Source of the DNA: Homarus americanus
Lineage: Eukaryota; Arthropoda; Malacostraca; Decapoda; Nephropidae
Direction: 5' to 3'
Length of the DNA: 64,000 bases
NCBI RefSeq assembly: GCF_018991925.1
Contig: NW_024720724.1
Span: forward strand, 1 to 64,000
A program made the translations under genes and the position numbers. Below the pieces are notes generated by a model. That model was given only the letters and a program-made list of their open reading frames with translations. It ran no database searches and was not told the origin of the DNA. Position 1 is the first letter of the stretch. Every line of letters starts with the position of its first letter. Shown one piece after another: positions 11,468 through 21,836 of the stretch.

Positions 11468-11564
11468 GTGATTCCATTATGTAAACGACATGTGAGGAGA
11501 CTTTCATCTTCTTGTCGTGGCTTGCCGTTAGTTGTCTGATGGACATATACCCACACGCTAACAT

Positions 11565-11565
11565 G

Positions 11566-11600
<35 letters not shown>

Positions 11601-12034
11601 GCTGCAACAGCAACAACAACGACTGCAGCAACAACAACTGCAAACAACAACAACTACAACAACTGCAGACAACAACAACTGCAAACAACAACAACAACAA
11701 CTACAACAACTGCAACAACAACAACTGCAACAACAAGCAAGATAGCGGCTGCAGCAACAAGCAACAACAGCAACACTGACAACAACAACAACAACAGCTG
11801 CAACAACAACAACAACAACAACAACAGCTGCAACAAACCCAACAACAACTGCAACAACAACAACAGCAGCTGCAGCAACAACAACAACAGCAGAAACAAC
11901 ATCAATAACTGCAACAACAACAACAACTGCAACAACAACAACAACAGTGCAGCAACAACAAAAACAGCTGCAACAACACAACAACAACAGCTGCAGCTTA
12001 ACAACAACACAAACAACAACAACTACTGCAACAG
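11565..12034. repeat. (CAA)n-rich trinucleotide tract with TGCAAC interruptions
   Basis: Imperfect CAA repeats with regular CAGCTGCAACAA interruptions. The plus frame reads as a short Gln tract and the minus frame as Val/Leu/Cys runs. The Gln run MKQQQQQQ starting near 11557 has no supporting flanks beyond chance, so I do not call a gene. Confidence 0.9.
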
Positions 12035-12112
12035 CAAAATCAACTACTACTACTAAACATCAATTATTACTACAAAACAACATTAAATATTACTAATACA
12101 CTAATATACTTC

Positions 12113-12134
12113 TATTACTACTACTACTACTACT
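12113..12134. repeat. (TAC)n microsatellite at the 3' end of retroelement copy 1
   Basis: Read on the minus strand it is (GTA)n directly after an A-rich end (TTAAAAAA). The same arrangement occurs at the 3' end of copy 2. Confidence 0.85.
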
Positions 12135-14776
12135 TTTTTAAGCAGTGGCCTCAGCCTCCCCAATAGCCACACATTATACCATTTATTTTGTAATATTAAA
12201 TGTCTGTGCATGAAACTATCTATCTGTGTTAAATTAGTTGGGGCAGATCCATGGGGCATTCAGTGACTGTAGCCTCACCAAAGTCGATATCTGCAGCAGT
12301 TGTCCAGATGAGGGCAGAAACTCTCGTTCCTTGAAGTAGGCAAAGCCGACCGAAGGAGAGAGAAGGACAGTCGACATCTCATCCAGGCTGGCCTGCTTCT
12401 GGAAGCTGCTGCTTCTGTTCCGGAATCAACTCCACCGAGTCTGGCGTGAAAACATCTTGCGCAGGCCCACATCCACCAGGTTAGCAGACACTGAGGGTGA
12501 AGCTGCAGCAGTCGCGCTTTTGAATTCTCTTTCCCTGCCCTTCTCTTGGCGCCGTTCTCCCGGGAATTTCTCCTATGCCAGCATCTCAGAGCTAGGTTAC
12601 GGTGACAAACGACCATGGGATCAAAATCCTGATGTCGAAGAAACCATCGCGTCCAGAATCCTCGAGCGCAGCGTCCACGGGAGAAAACTTCGTTGGGCTG
12701 TATTTGAAGTCCTGTGTTGGAAGATCTGCCATCCAGTGGAAGGGAGGGTCGGTTCTACCATGACGTCCGGCAGTTTCCTTCTAACATATTTGCTGCTTGA
12801 GATCCCTTACCTCGTCATACACTGCTTTTCGCCATTTATCTTACAAACCAAGGCGTGATCGCCATCATAGGAATAACCACACACACGCATTGGGAGGGCA
12901 AAACCGTCTACTGGCCAACCGTACCCCTTAGAGCAATGGCATCATAAATTCTTGTTTATTAAGAAGCTGAAACCATTTGCCCTTATCGGTAACATGGTTA
13001 ACCGGTTCGAAGGCACTTTATCCTGCGCTATAGCTACTTGCGTAAATTTTCTGGAACCAGCAATAGTTATGCAACATGTCATTTGGCGGTGCTGCCCGAT
13101 CTGTTACTTAAACGGACCTACGGATCTTATTAACCGCTGGTGTCCCGCTTCCCTGTTGCATTCTGGGCTGTTATGCGTCAGTGAGGCTGCCGTGAAGCAA
13201 GTGAATTTTGATGTTCAAGTCCGGCAAATCTCCTCTGGATTAATTAGTCCCATCCCTCCCGATCTGTTGGAAGTGCAAGAGTGTTCTTTCTTTGGGGTTA
13301 AGTCGTGGTGTTTCACTAGTTTGGAATAAGACTTAAAAGCACTGATTGGCGCTTTAAAAAAGTGGAGGAGGAGTCAGATCTCGAGATGGTATCAGGTGTT
13401 CCAACGATGCTTGACTCCGCCAATATGAATGCTGCAAAAGGCCGCATGTGGCTCTGTGTTAAAATCTCCGATGAAACAATTTCCTTCTTCCACTCATTCA
13501 CCTTTCCCCTACATGCTGGGTCTTGAAGTCCGTAGTGCCAATTACTGCGCCTAGATGTCACTTTGGCCGTCCTTGATTATTTTGACCTCGCACCGCAAAA
13601 ACCTCCACAGCCCGATCATAGCCAATCTGGCTTCACGATGAGGAAGGATTGCTGGCGTTAAGGGTGGTACCTATATGTGAACCTCGCGATGTTACCAGGT
13701 CCACACTTTTTTGTCCTCCACTTTCCATATATAACAGGGTCATCAGCCTGCCACCTTGTTTTGACCCCAGTTGTTTCGCCTTTATTTCTTTTGTTAAGAA
13801 CTGATAGGCCCTGTGCATACATTGCCATTGCTTTGGGGTCCCCCTGTCATTGTTCCCTCCAGTCGACTGTAGGATGGTATCCTTTCAGCCAATCATTTTA
13901 CTATGTAGAGGTCTAGAAGGATTCTATACGTTTTCCAACATACATATAAAAGCTAGGACACTTGATCTTGATGTTTATGCAGCCGTTACAGCCTTGCAGT
14001 TAGAGTATGTTAGATACGTTTGGAAGCATCCACCAGAAGAACGGCCTCCCACAATCCTTTGCTCAAATATCAATCTCATGGCGTGAATGACCGCCTCCCC
14101 ACCAACCTAATTGGCCCAGCACACACTTGTGGGTTCCTGCTGCCTGACATCATCCTTTACCACCTCCATTATACACTTTCGATGATCCGCCTCAGCACTT
14201 CCCCCACCTATGGGGTCCTACATCCTGGATTCTTTTCCAGAGGAATAAGGCAGCAGGCCGTCAAAGCCTGGAGGTGATGGCAGCAGAGGATGCTGACTTT
14301 CTTGCAAGGGTGGCAATGGCAGTGCAGAGTTCGCTTGCTACAGGGCCAAACTTGTTAGTGCTGAGATAGCTCTCCAACCGTTTGCCAGACCTGAAGGCCG
14401 CTCCTCCTCAGTCTTCAGTGCCTTTTTCACACCATCCTCTCCTGTTATTTTCCTCGAACAGGACAACATTTCAGGGGATATAGTCACCGTGGAGCCTGAT
14501 GCCTTCATCTTCACTTGCAGGGGGATGTTTCTCTTTCAATAAGCACTAATGTCGCACTGTTTATTGGCATCACTCCACCCGGAGAGATTCTGTGTTAGAA
14601 TCTTACCGCGAGAACACTTTTCCCGCATTTTGTTTCCAAATTTCTTGCCACGTCATCGATGTTTTGCTTTCCGTCGCCGTAGATTTTTAGTCTCTCTCCT
14701 GCAGTGTTCTTGCTTCACATAGGGAGATCATCTAGAGCCCCAGTCCACTTACATTGTCGATATTCTCTTCAATTGC
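12135..14776 (-). mobile_element. non-LTR retrotransposon copy 1 (decayed reverse transcriptase), minus strand
   Basis: About 2.6 kb bounded on both sides by (TAC)n. Minus-strand fragments in shifting frames follow the order of a reverse transcriptase family widespread in aquatic invertebrates, which I recognise but could not search. An N-terminal part lies at ~14480-14300, RT domains at ~14250-13650, a thumb-like region at ~13600-13250, and a C-terminal part at ~12950-12340. There are no LTRs, protease or integrase. The final 470 bp (12135-12608) reappear at 14810-15271 as a separate truncated copy. Frame breaks throughout mean it is inactive, unless they are read errors. Confidence 0.75.
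12340..14480 (-). pseudogene. reverse transcriptase polyprotein remnant of copy 1
   Basis: Visible minus-strand motifs are QGDPKAMAMYA (~13846-13814), matching the RT 'QGDP' block; WQADD (~13753-13739), the catalytic Asp-Asp box with Gln-Ala in place of Tyr/Phe-Ala; VNEWKKEIV (~13501-13475); IFQHRTSNTAQRS (~12725-12687); GFFDIRIL (~12645-12622); and WMRCRLSFSLLRSA (~12385-12344). The C-terminal Arg/Asp-rich part with DIR could be a restriction-like endonuclease domain as in early-branching LINE clades. That is inference only. The reading frame changes many times, so no intact enzyme is encoded. Neighbouring repeats do not contribute coding sequence. Confidence 0.7.
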
Positions 14777-14810
14777 TACTATACTACTACTACTACTACT
14801 ACTACTACTT
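14777..14810. repeat. (TAC)n microsatellite between retroelement copies
   Basis: Lies between the 5' side of copy 1 and the 3' end of copy 2. On the minus strand it is the (GTA)n tail of copy 2 (...AAGAAAAAGTAGTAG). Confidence 0.88.
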
Positions 14811-15271
14811 TTTCTTAACGTGGTTCCACCTCCACCATTGCCACCCCTTCTCCGCCATATTATTATCTTAAAATTAAATATCCTAATACATAGTACATAC
14901 TATCCTAGCTGTGTTGAGTTAAGTTGAGCCGCAGATCTTCATGAGGCTAGTGACGTTGCCTCTAATCACATCTGCAGCTATTGGCTTAACTGGGCCGATG
15001 CTCTGATTCTCCTGAGGCAGAGCAAAGCAGACAGGAGAGAAGGACAGTCGACATCTCATCTAGGCTGTAACATAACTTCTGGGCTGCTGCTTCTGTTCGG
15101 ATATCACCTCCGAGTCTGTAAAGCATCTTGCACTTGGTCTCATCCTCAGAGGTTGTGAACACTAGAGGAGTGAAGCTGCCTTGATCAACGTTCTGAATAT
15201 CTCTCCGTATGCCTTAGCTTGTCATTCTCTGTCCTCTGTATGCAGCATCGAGAGCTAAGTTACCGTGACAA
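14811..15271 (-). mobile_element. non-LTR retrotransposon copy 2, 5'-truncated
   Basis: About 460 bp matching 12135-12608. Both share the block GAGAAGGACAGTCGACATCT (near 12359 and 15037), the GCTGCTGCTTCTGTTC block, and the inner boundary GTTAC-GTGACAA (ending 12608 and 15271). On the minus strand it encodes a partial RCRLSFSLL peptide. Similarity ends abruptly at 15271, where an unrelated AT/AC-rich tract begins, which is what 5' truncation during target-primed reverse transcription produces. Confidence 0.8.
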
Positions 15272-15480
15272 CAATTATCGCAATGATAATAACATTAACC
15301 ACTATTACTATAGTTATACTAATAACTATTACAACAACAACAACCAACAAAGGAACACAGATGGATATTGATCCAAACTTCATTCCATCATCCATACACA
15401 ACCCCATATCCCTCCCCCCGTCCCTCCCCGTCCCCTCCCGTCCCCTCCCGTCCCCTCCCTCCCCCTCCTTCCTACATAAC
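15272..15480. repeat. AT/AC-rich simple sequence and CCCGTCCCCT tract
   Basis: 15272-15350 is an ACTATT/ACAACA-type degenerate repeat. 15410-15470 is a C-rich tract of repeated CCCGTCCCCT-like units. Confidence 0.75.
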
Positions 15481-15599
15481 AAGTAATGCTAACAGCCCCC
15501 CAGGACCAGCTTCCATTTTACGTGTATTGTTGAGTCACTTTTTATTGTCAGGTTATACTTGCGACCATAAACGAATAATTGTAGTGAGTTTATATGAGG

Positions 15600-16605
15600 T
15601 AGAGAAGAGAGGTAGAGGAGGAGGAAAAAGAGAGAAGGAGGGAGAGTGAAGGATGGGGAGAAGGTACAGGAGGGAGGTAGGAGGAGGAGAGAGGAAGAGG
15701 GAGGAGGGGGAGAGGTAGAAGGAGGGGGCGAGGTAGGAGAGGTGAGAGGGAGGAGCAGGAGGAGAGAGGAGAGAGGAGGAGGGGAGGGAGGTGGGAGGGG
15801 GAGAGGTGGGAGGGGCGAGGTGAGGAGGGGGGCGGAGGTGGGAGGGGGAGGAGGGAGGAGGAGAGGGGGTAGAGGAGGGAGGAGAGGGTAGAGGGGAGGG
15901 AGAGGGGAGGAGTGGGGGAGAGGTGGGGAGGAGGGAGGTGGGGGAGGGAGGTAGAGAGGAGGAGGAGGGAGAGAGGAGGGAGGAGAGGTGGGGGAGAGGT
16001 GAGGAGGAGGGAGGTGGGAGGTGGGAGGAGGAGAGGAGGGGGAGGAGGGAGGGGTAGGGGGAGGTGAGGAGGGAGGTGGGGAGGGAGAGGAGGGAGGAGG
16101 GAGGGGGGTGGGAGGAGGGAGGGAGGGGGAGGAGAAAGGGGTGGGGGAGGAGAGGAGAAGGGAGGAGGGAGGGAGGGGGAGGGAGAGGAGAGAGGGAGGA
16201 GGAAGGAGGGAGGAGGTGGGGAGGAGGGAGGTGGGAGGAGGGGGAGGTAGAGGAGGAGGGAGAGAGGTGGGAGGGGGAGGGAGGAGGAGGAGAGGGAGGG
16301 AGGAGGGGGGGAGGAGGGTAGAGGAGGGAGAGGGTAGAGGAGGGAGGGAGAGGGAGGAGGGGAGGTGGGGAGGAGGGAGGTGGGGAGGAGGGAGGGGTAG
16401 AGGAGGAGGGAGAGAGGGGAGGAGGTAGAGGAGGAGGGGAGGTGGGGAGGAGGAGAGGGAGTGGGGAGGGAGAGAGGTAGAGGAGGAGAGGTAGGGAGGA
16501 GGAGGTGAGGGAAGGGGGAGAGGTGGGAGGAGGGAGGTGGGAGGAGGGAGGTAGAGGAGGGGTGAGAGGTAGAGGAGGGGGAGAGAGGTAGAGGAGGGGG
16601 GTGGG
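15600..16605. repeat. 1-kb purine-rich (GGAGGGAGGTGGG) block
   Basis: Almost pure G/A with scattered T, built from GGGAGG, GAGGTGGG and GGTAGAGGAGG modules without one fixed period. The minus strand reads as a long Ser/Pro/Leu frame only because CCT/CTC triplets contain no stops. Strong strand asymmetry makes it a candidate for triplex or quadruplex formation. Confidence 0.92.
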
Positions 16606-17485
16606 TTGTTGTGGCAAACTGTAATGTTAGTTAATGTTTTCTTTTGTGTGTGTTATTGTATGATGGTGAAAGGTGTGGGTGGGTAAAACATAGAGGTAAC
16701 TGTGAAATTAAATTAGATTATTAAGTCTTAGTCGAGTCGTGTTATATCACAACTATATCATAAAGGTGTTAATAAGAGAGTTTTATATAGGAAACTATGT
16801 ACAGTTGCCTCACATGTTGCAGAGCATTTACAGTTTATTCTGTATATTCTACAGTATGTTCTCTACTGTATATTCAATATTTCTTTAATCTTCTGTACTG
16901 TTAGTATTGTGTACATCTAAGACTCTGTATAATATATTCTGTACCGACAACATTTGTGTACGTAAAGTGAGATATATTTTGGGGAGGCGAGATATAATAA
17001 ATCAATTAAAACTGCTGTATCTATTAGCACTGCCCGGCGCTGAAGTCCCACCTCGAAATATCCAGGCATCACGGTCGACTGACAGTCAACAACACAGTCA
17101 GAGAGAGCGTTTGTGCTGGACGAGCCACTCAGATTAGAACAGACTGTTGAGAGCATTTGACCGAATGGCTGAATGGCTTCATTAACACAAGGGTTCAAGC
17201 TTGTATCATCAGTTGGCTCCCTGCCCAACTGATCCTGTGCCCAGCTGACTGATGACAACAAAGAACAGTAATAGGGAGGGACGCGGCCTCACCTCCACGT
17301 AAACACAATTTGCGCCGCCCATCACACCTGGCGGGCCAACCACGTCCACACTTTGTTGTTATGACCTCTGGCCTTGACCTTCCCTGCTCTGACGTAACTT
17401 ACAATGGCATTTTTACGGACTATAACGCCAGTTAGGATCAATTGGCCTTCTGTGACTTCAGTTGCATTGACTTGACATTTGCGAT
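16606..17485. other. non-coding spacer before the CRE array
   Basis: About 880 bp, AT-rich to 17030 and more balanced after. A minus-strand frame of ~114 codons (17261-16917) has no recognisable motif and no conserved-looking composition, so I do not call it. A weak tRNA-like pair of boxes (near 17167 and 17190) is too close together to accept. Confidence 0.5.
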
Positions 17486-17850
17486 GTCACCTATAATGAA
17501 CGTAGCTATGGTGATATCTATAATAAATATACCCATTATGACGTCACCAGTAATGAACGTACCTATTATGATGTCACCTGCAATGAACGTACCAATTGTG
17601 ACGTCACCTGCAATGAACGTACCTATTGTGACGTCACCTGCACTGAACGTACCTATTGTGACGTCACCTGCAATGAACGTACGTATTGTGACGTCACCTG
17701 CAATGAACGTACGTATTGTGACGTCACCTGCAATGAACGTACCTATTGTGACGTCACCTGCAATGAACGTACCTATTGTGACGTCACCTGCAATGAACGT
17801 ACCTATTGTGACGTCACCTGCAATGAACGTACCTATTGTGACGTCACCTA
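17486..17850. repeat. 30-bp tandem array carrying CRE palindromes (TGACGTCA)
   Basis: About twelve 30-bp units. The core is ATTGTGACGTCACCTGCAAT, followed by GAACGTACCT. Ten units hold the perfect palindrome TGACGTCA, the consensus cAMP-response/ATF-CREB site. One unit has TGATGTCA instead, and an eleventh intact site follows at 17885. The left-most units are diverged; those from 17580 to 17846 are nearly identical. 30 is a multiple of 3 and no stop occurs, so both strands read as 10-residue repeats (plus PIVTSPAMNV, minus GDVTIGTFIA). Those frames are probably by-products. Confidence 0.95.
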
Positions 17851-18660
17851 ACATAACAAAACGTCACGTAAAATAATTTTAATATGACGTCACCCACGAG
17901 GACTTCACCTGGTGGACGAGTAAAGAATGTGACCACTAAGTTACACTCACTATCACATCAGAAAAGTTTGACTTAAAAGTGCAAAATAAAAATAGTGAAT
18001 TTTCAGTGTAAGAGGAGAGAAGGAGACGAGAATTCCTGTGAAACACAATACAAGTAAAATACCACCTGTGTGTAGCAGACCTCCAGCTGGTGTGACGCTG
18101 TGTTGGAACAGGCAGGTGGAGTGACATGAACACCACCTAGCCTCTTAACTCACTTGTACACCTGTTCACCACCTCGATCACCTGTCCATCATACTTACGA
18201 GAGGTGACCATACTAAAACACTATGATATAAAAATGCATTTCCAGTTACATAATCATAATGCATTTTGTATAGAATTATTTGTATATGATAAATACTTAA
18301 TTAGCTATGCGTATGATGTGCATAAAATATATTATTGGGTGATTAAATGAGATGAGTGAAAAATTAGGTTAGGAATGATGAGGTTTATTTATTTTATTTT
18401 TATTTTATTTTTTTTTATTGGGCACCCCCCTACATCCTGTGCAAGGTGAAGCGTTTACAGCGCCCATCTGGGAAGCATGCTAAGTTCATGCTTGCCTTTA
18501 TGTCTCATGAGTTAAGGGCGTAGAAGCCTGAAGAGTCAGTGGTTTTTGTCATCAAGTTATTGGAAGCTCCAACAACTTTCCCTGAATACGAATTCGCAAC
18601 TTTTCGATTTACAACAGGTACCTACTTTACTGCTAGGTGAGATGAGGTGTATTATATTTT
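17851..18660. other. AT-rich non-coding spacer
   Basis: Contains one further TGACGTCA (17885-17892) and a (TTTTA)n-like tract at about 18387-18420. The remainder is single-copy looking with no supported gene. Confidence 0.5.
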
Positions 18661-18663
18661 TAT

Positions 18664-18666
18664 GGA

Positions 18667-18752
<86 letters not shown>
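18664..18752. repeat. (ATT)n microsatellite
   Basis: About 29 uninterrupted ATT repeats. Confidence 0.97.
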
Positions 18753-18769
18753 TGGGATATTTATGACTT

Positions 18770-19008
18770 TCGACCCTCTTCCCCCCTCCACCCTTTCCCT
18801 CCCCCTACCTTCCACTCTCCACTCCTCCCCCACCCTCCTCCTTCCCCAACCCACCCCCCCATCACCTTCCTCCCTTCACCACCCACCTCCTGCTCTCCAC
18901 CCTCCCGCCCTGCCCCCCCCCCACCACCTTCCTCCTTCCAACCTCCCTGCCCACCTACCCTCCACCCTCCCCGCCCACTTGCTCCCCCCCACCACCACCT
19001 TCCTCCTT
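18770..19008. repeat. pyrimidine-rich C/T block
   Basis: CCCTCC/CCACC-type low-complexity sequence with runs of eight to ten C. No fixed period. Confidence 0.85.
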
Positions 19009-19129
19009 AAGGGCTGTAAGATGATACGTCTCCCGTGATGAGACAATTTCACCTGGTATTAGCCGAGAGAGATGAGCTTCCCTCTCAAGCTCTTTAAGAA
19101 TAACTTCACCCTTCCATACTTTATCTTCA

Positions 19130-19188
19130 CCATCGTCATTGCCATCGTCATTATCATCGTCAATATCACCACCATCACCACCACCATC

Positions 19189-19250
<62 letters not shown>

Positions 19251-19252
19251 AC
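19130..19252. repeat. (ATC)n/(ACC)n trinucleotide repeat
   Basis: Degenerate ATC and ACC repeats, ending in a perfect ATC run at about 19200-19250. Minus frames read as Met or Asp runs. Confidence 0.95.
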
Positions 19253-19670
19253 ATCAGTCCACAGTTAGGTGAAGCCCCACACACAGGCTTCAAATACCTG
19301 TTGTTGAGGCTTCCTTATCCATTATCATCCAACAATTTCTAACTAATTATTGTCTGTGGAAATATAATCGAAAACTAAAAGAATTCCCTCACACCCAAGA
19401 ATTGTTATTAGTACAGTCACGTTAGGTTACGTTAGGTTAGGTTAGGTGGTGTCAGCAGGGTTGAGTGGTGTCAGCCCGGTGTCAGCCCCGAGTCAGACAG
19501 AGATCGTCCTTTACTCGGTATATATTAAATCCCTTAAGATCTCTGCTTTTGGTAATGAAGACGTGGAGAATAAATGAGTGTGATACTGAGATAGAATAAG
19601 ACAGAATAAGAAAGATATAAAGCAAAATGATAAATAAAAACAGACAAAATAAACATAAACAACACAGAAA
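19253..19670. other. spacer with a short TTAGG block
   Basis: About 420 bp, single-copy looking apart from the TTAGG block at 19420-19447. No gene supported. Confidence 0.5.
19420..19447 (+). repeat. short interstitial (TTAGG)n
   Basis: GTTAGGTTACGTTAGGTTAG and continuation, with one TTACG variant. TTAGG is the ancestral arthropod telomere unit. Confidence 0.85.
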
Positions 19671-19673
19671 TAC

Positions 19674-19676
19674 ACA

Positions 19677-19742
<66 letters not shown>

Positions 19743-19746
19743 CATA
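19674..19746. repeat. (CA)n microsatellite
   Basis: Near-perfect CA run with two AAAC/ATAC interruptions. Confidence 0.96.
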
Positions 19747-19974
19747 ATATATCAACAAAACACAATGATTCTCCCAGTACAAGAAGGGCACATATTCTTA
19801 TAACACACAAGAAGTCGACAATCATATCATTATCTCGTGGGAAATACAGCCTTAATTACACGCCTCTTAAGCTTTACGTTTTCTCGGAACTCAAGCTGGT
19901 TAGAATTAAACTCAAGCTGAAGGAAATTATTCACTCACTGCTGATCCTTTGAACGTTTCCAGGACCACCAGAGG

Positions 19975-20240
19975 AGTGTGAGGGGGGAGGAAGGAGGGAA
20001 GGAGGAAGGAGGGAGGAAGCAGAGGGGAGAGTGTGAAGGAGGGGTGATGTGAAGGAGAGAGGGAAGAGTGTGAGGGAGGGAGAGGTGATGTGGGAGAGAG
20101 AGGGAGGGAGGGATGAGGTGAAGGAGAAAGGGAGGGGTGTTGTGAGGGAAGTAGGGGTGCTGTGATGGAGGAAGGGAAGGAGGGAGGGATGGTGTGATGG
20201 AGAGAGGGAGGGGAAGGAAGGAATGCTGTAACGGAGGGAA
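19975..20240. repeat. purine-rich GGAGGAAGG/GAGAGGGA block
   Basis: G/A-rich low-complexity array with irregular units containing GTGATGGAG. Minus strand reads as Ser/Pro/Leu. Confidence 0.88.
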
Positions 20241-20970
20241 AGATACACATCATACCAGAACAGCAGGTCATATAATTAGAGTAACTGTCATGTCATTAGA
20301 CGTCTCCTGTACAGTCACGATCATAAGTTCCTATACACTCATTATCGACACTGTACGGGACACAATGATCCTGACTGAATCAATAATTTAATGTTCTTCC
20401 TTAAACTAACTTAATCTGTAATCATATATGAAATCAGATATAAATATAGTGGTAAAGACTCGAATATAAGCTACATAGAATATACCCTAGTGGCGCCAGC
20501 TGGCCATTTTGGCGAGGGATAATGAGTAAGTCAGCGATAAAGGAGAAGCAGCGATGAAATGGTCCGGTAATGAGCCTCTAACATACCATCAACGCCTATA
20601 CTCTACACCATTATCACCTCAACACTACACCATAACGTCATTTTCGGGGAGATATTGCCTCTCTCCTCTACGCTGGTATCATGATTACAGTATCCAGGGA
20701 AGGGGATATAAAAATAACATTGTAAACAAACAGTATTGGTCGTGTTAGGGTCAATACCACTGGGGTGTAGGTGTAAGTAATTTATTATTCCATTGTAACA
20801 CTGTTTTACTAATGTTGAAATGTTAAATTGTGTTGTTCTTTTTTGGTAACACTGTACTGTTAATATATATGTTCAAAGATGTTTTCTGTCATAAACTTGT
20901 TTTATGTTTTAGACGCATGGTCCCTGTGTAACATTCTTTTGTTTGTTTTTATTTCAGGAAGTTACGATAC
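20241..20970. other. AT-rich non-coding spacer
   Basis: About 730 bp with no tandem structure and no open frame above about 65 codons. Nothing recognised. Confidence 0.5.
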
Positions 20971-20974
20971 CACT

Positions 20975-21485
20975 TAACTCTCTCCCTCCTGCTCTCACCG
21001 CCACTTATGTCCACTTTTATACTCTCATCCTTTCTCCCCTCTCCCTCTCCCTCTGCTTCGCTGCTTCCCTCTCTCACTTTCCCCTCCTTTCTCTTTATAT
21101 ATTATTTGCGTTCTTTCCCTCCTGATCTTTCTCTTTCTCTCGCTCTGTCTCTCTTCTCCCCTCTCCCAGCTCCTCCCAGCTCCTCCTAGCTCCTCCCAGC
21201 CTTGCCTACTCTCACCCCACCTCTGTCTCACTCTCCCCTCCCACTCTCTCTCACTCTCCCCTCCCACTCTCTCTCACTCCCCCTCCCCTCTCCTAGATTT
21301 TCATCCTCTCCCCTAATCTCTCTCAGCCTCTCCCATTCTTCCCCCATTTCCCATTCTCTCCCCATCTAGCCACTCTCCTCTCCCAGTGTTCTACCCCTTC
21401 CATGCCTCCCCCATTCTTTTCCCATCCCTCTCCCCATATCCCAGCCTTTCCCAGTCTCTCTCCCTCTCACCCCGACCTCCTCTTC
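20975..21485. repeat. pyrimidine-rich CTCTCCCCTCCCA block
   Basis: Low-complexity C/T block with modules such as CTCTCACTCTCCCCTCCCA repeated around 21225-21290 and CTCCCAGCTCCT around 21165-21200. Confidence 0.88.
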
Positions 21486-21581
21486 CACGCTGTCATCTTG
21501 TAAATACTGATTAATTTCCCATAAACTTCACTTGCTGTCTACTCTCGCTCATCCAGCAGATTTTATACACATCACTCTCTC

Positions 21582-21611
21582 TAGATAGATAGATAGATAG
21601 ATAGATAGATA
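21582..21611. repeat. (GATA)n microsatellite
   Basis: Seven GATA units. Confidence 0.95.
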
Positions 21612-21654
21612 CTTAATTATATGCATGTACACACACGTACAGTACATACATACG

Positions 21655-21679
21655 CACACACACACACACACACACACAA
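21655..21679. repeat. (CA)n microsatellite
   Basis: Short perfect CA run. Confidence 0.93.
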
Positions 21680-21836
21680 CTGCACCATCCTCGTCATCGC
21701 CACTTACTGCCACCAGCAGTCCCCCGCCCACCTCGCGCAGTCCGCCACTACAACAAAATTCAGCCCATAAGAGCCCGCACCGATAGATATAAGAACAGCA
21801 CCATCCCATCTATTGTTAAAATAATAAACAACTCCT

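Noticed and set aside
11512..11745. Poly-glutamine frame
   Set aside because: CAA/CAG microsatellite translated. The opposite strand is equally open, and flanks do not look like a polyQ protein.
12130..15271. LTR pair (12135-12608 and 14811-15271) flanking a reverse transcriptase
   Set aside because: They lack matching TG/CA ends, primer site, polypurine tract and target duplication. The repeat encodes the RT protein's own C-terminus and ends in (GTA)n, which fits two non-LTR copies, one truncated, better.
15553..16617. 354-codon Ser/Pro minus frame
   Set aside because: Complement of the purine-rich block. Low complexity only.
17160..17205. tRNA-like A and B boxes (TGGCTGAATGG and GGTTCAAGCTT)
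   Set aside because: Only ~23 bp apart, too close for a tRNA or a tRNA-type SINE, and the surrounding arms do not pair.
16917..17261. 114-codon minus frame without low complexity
   Set aside because: No motif, splice signal or codon pattern that supports it. The length is within chance for 64 kb of six frames.
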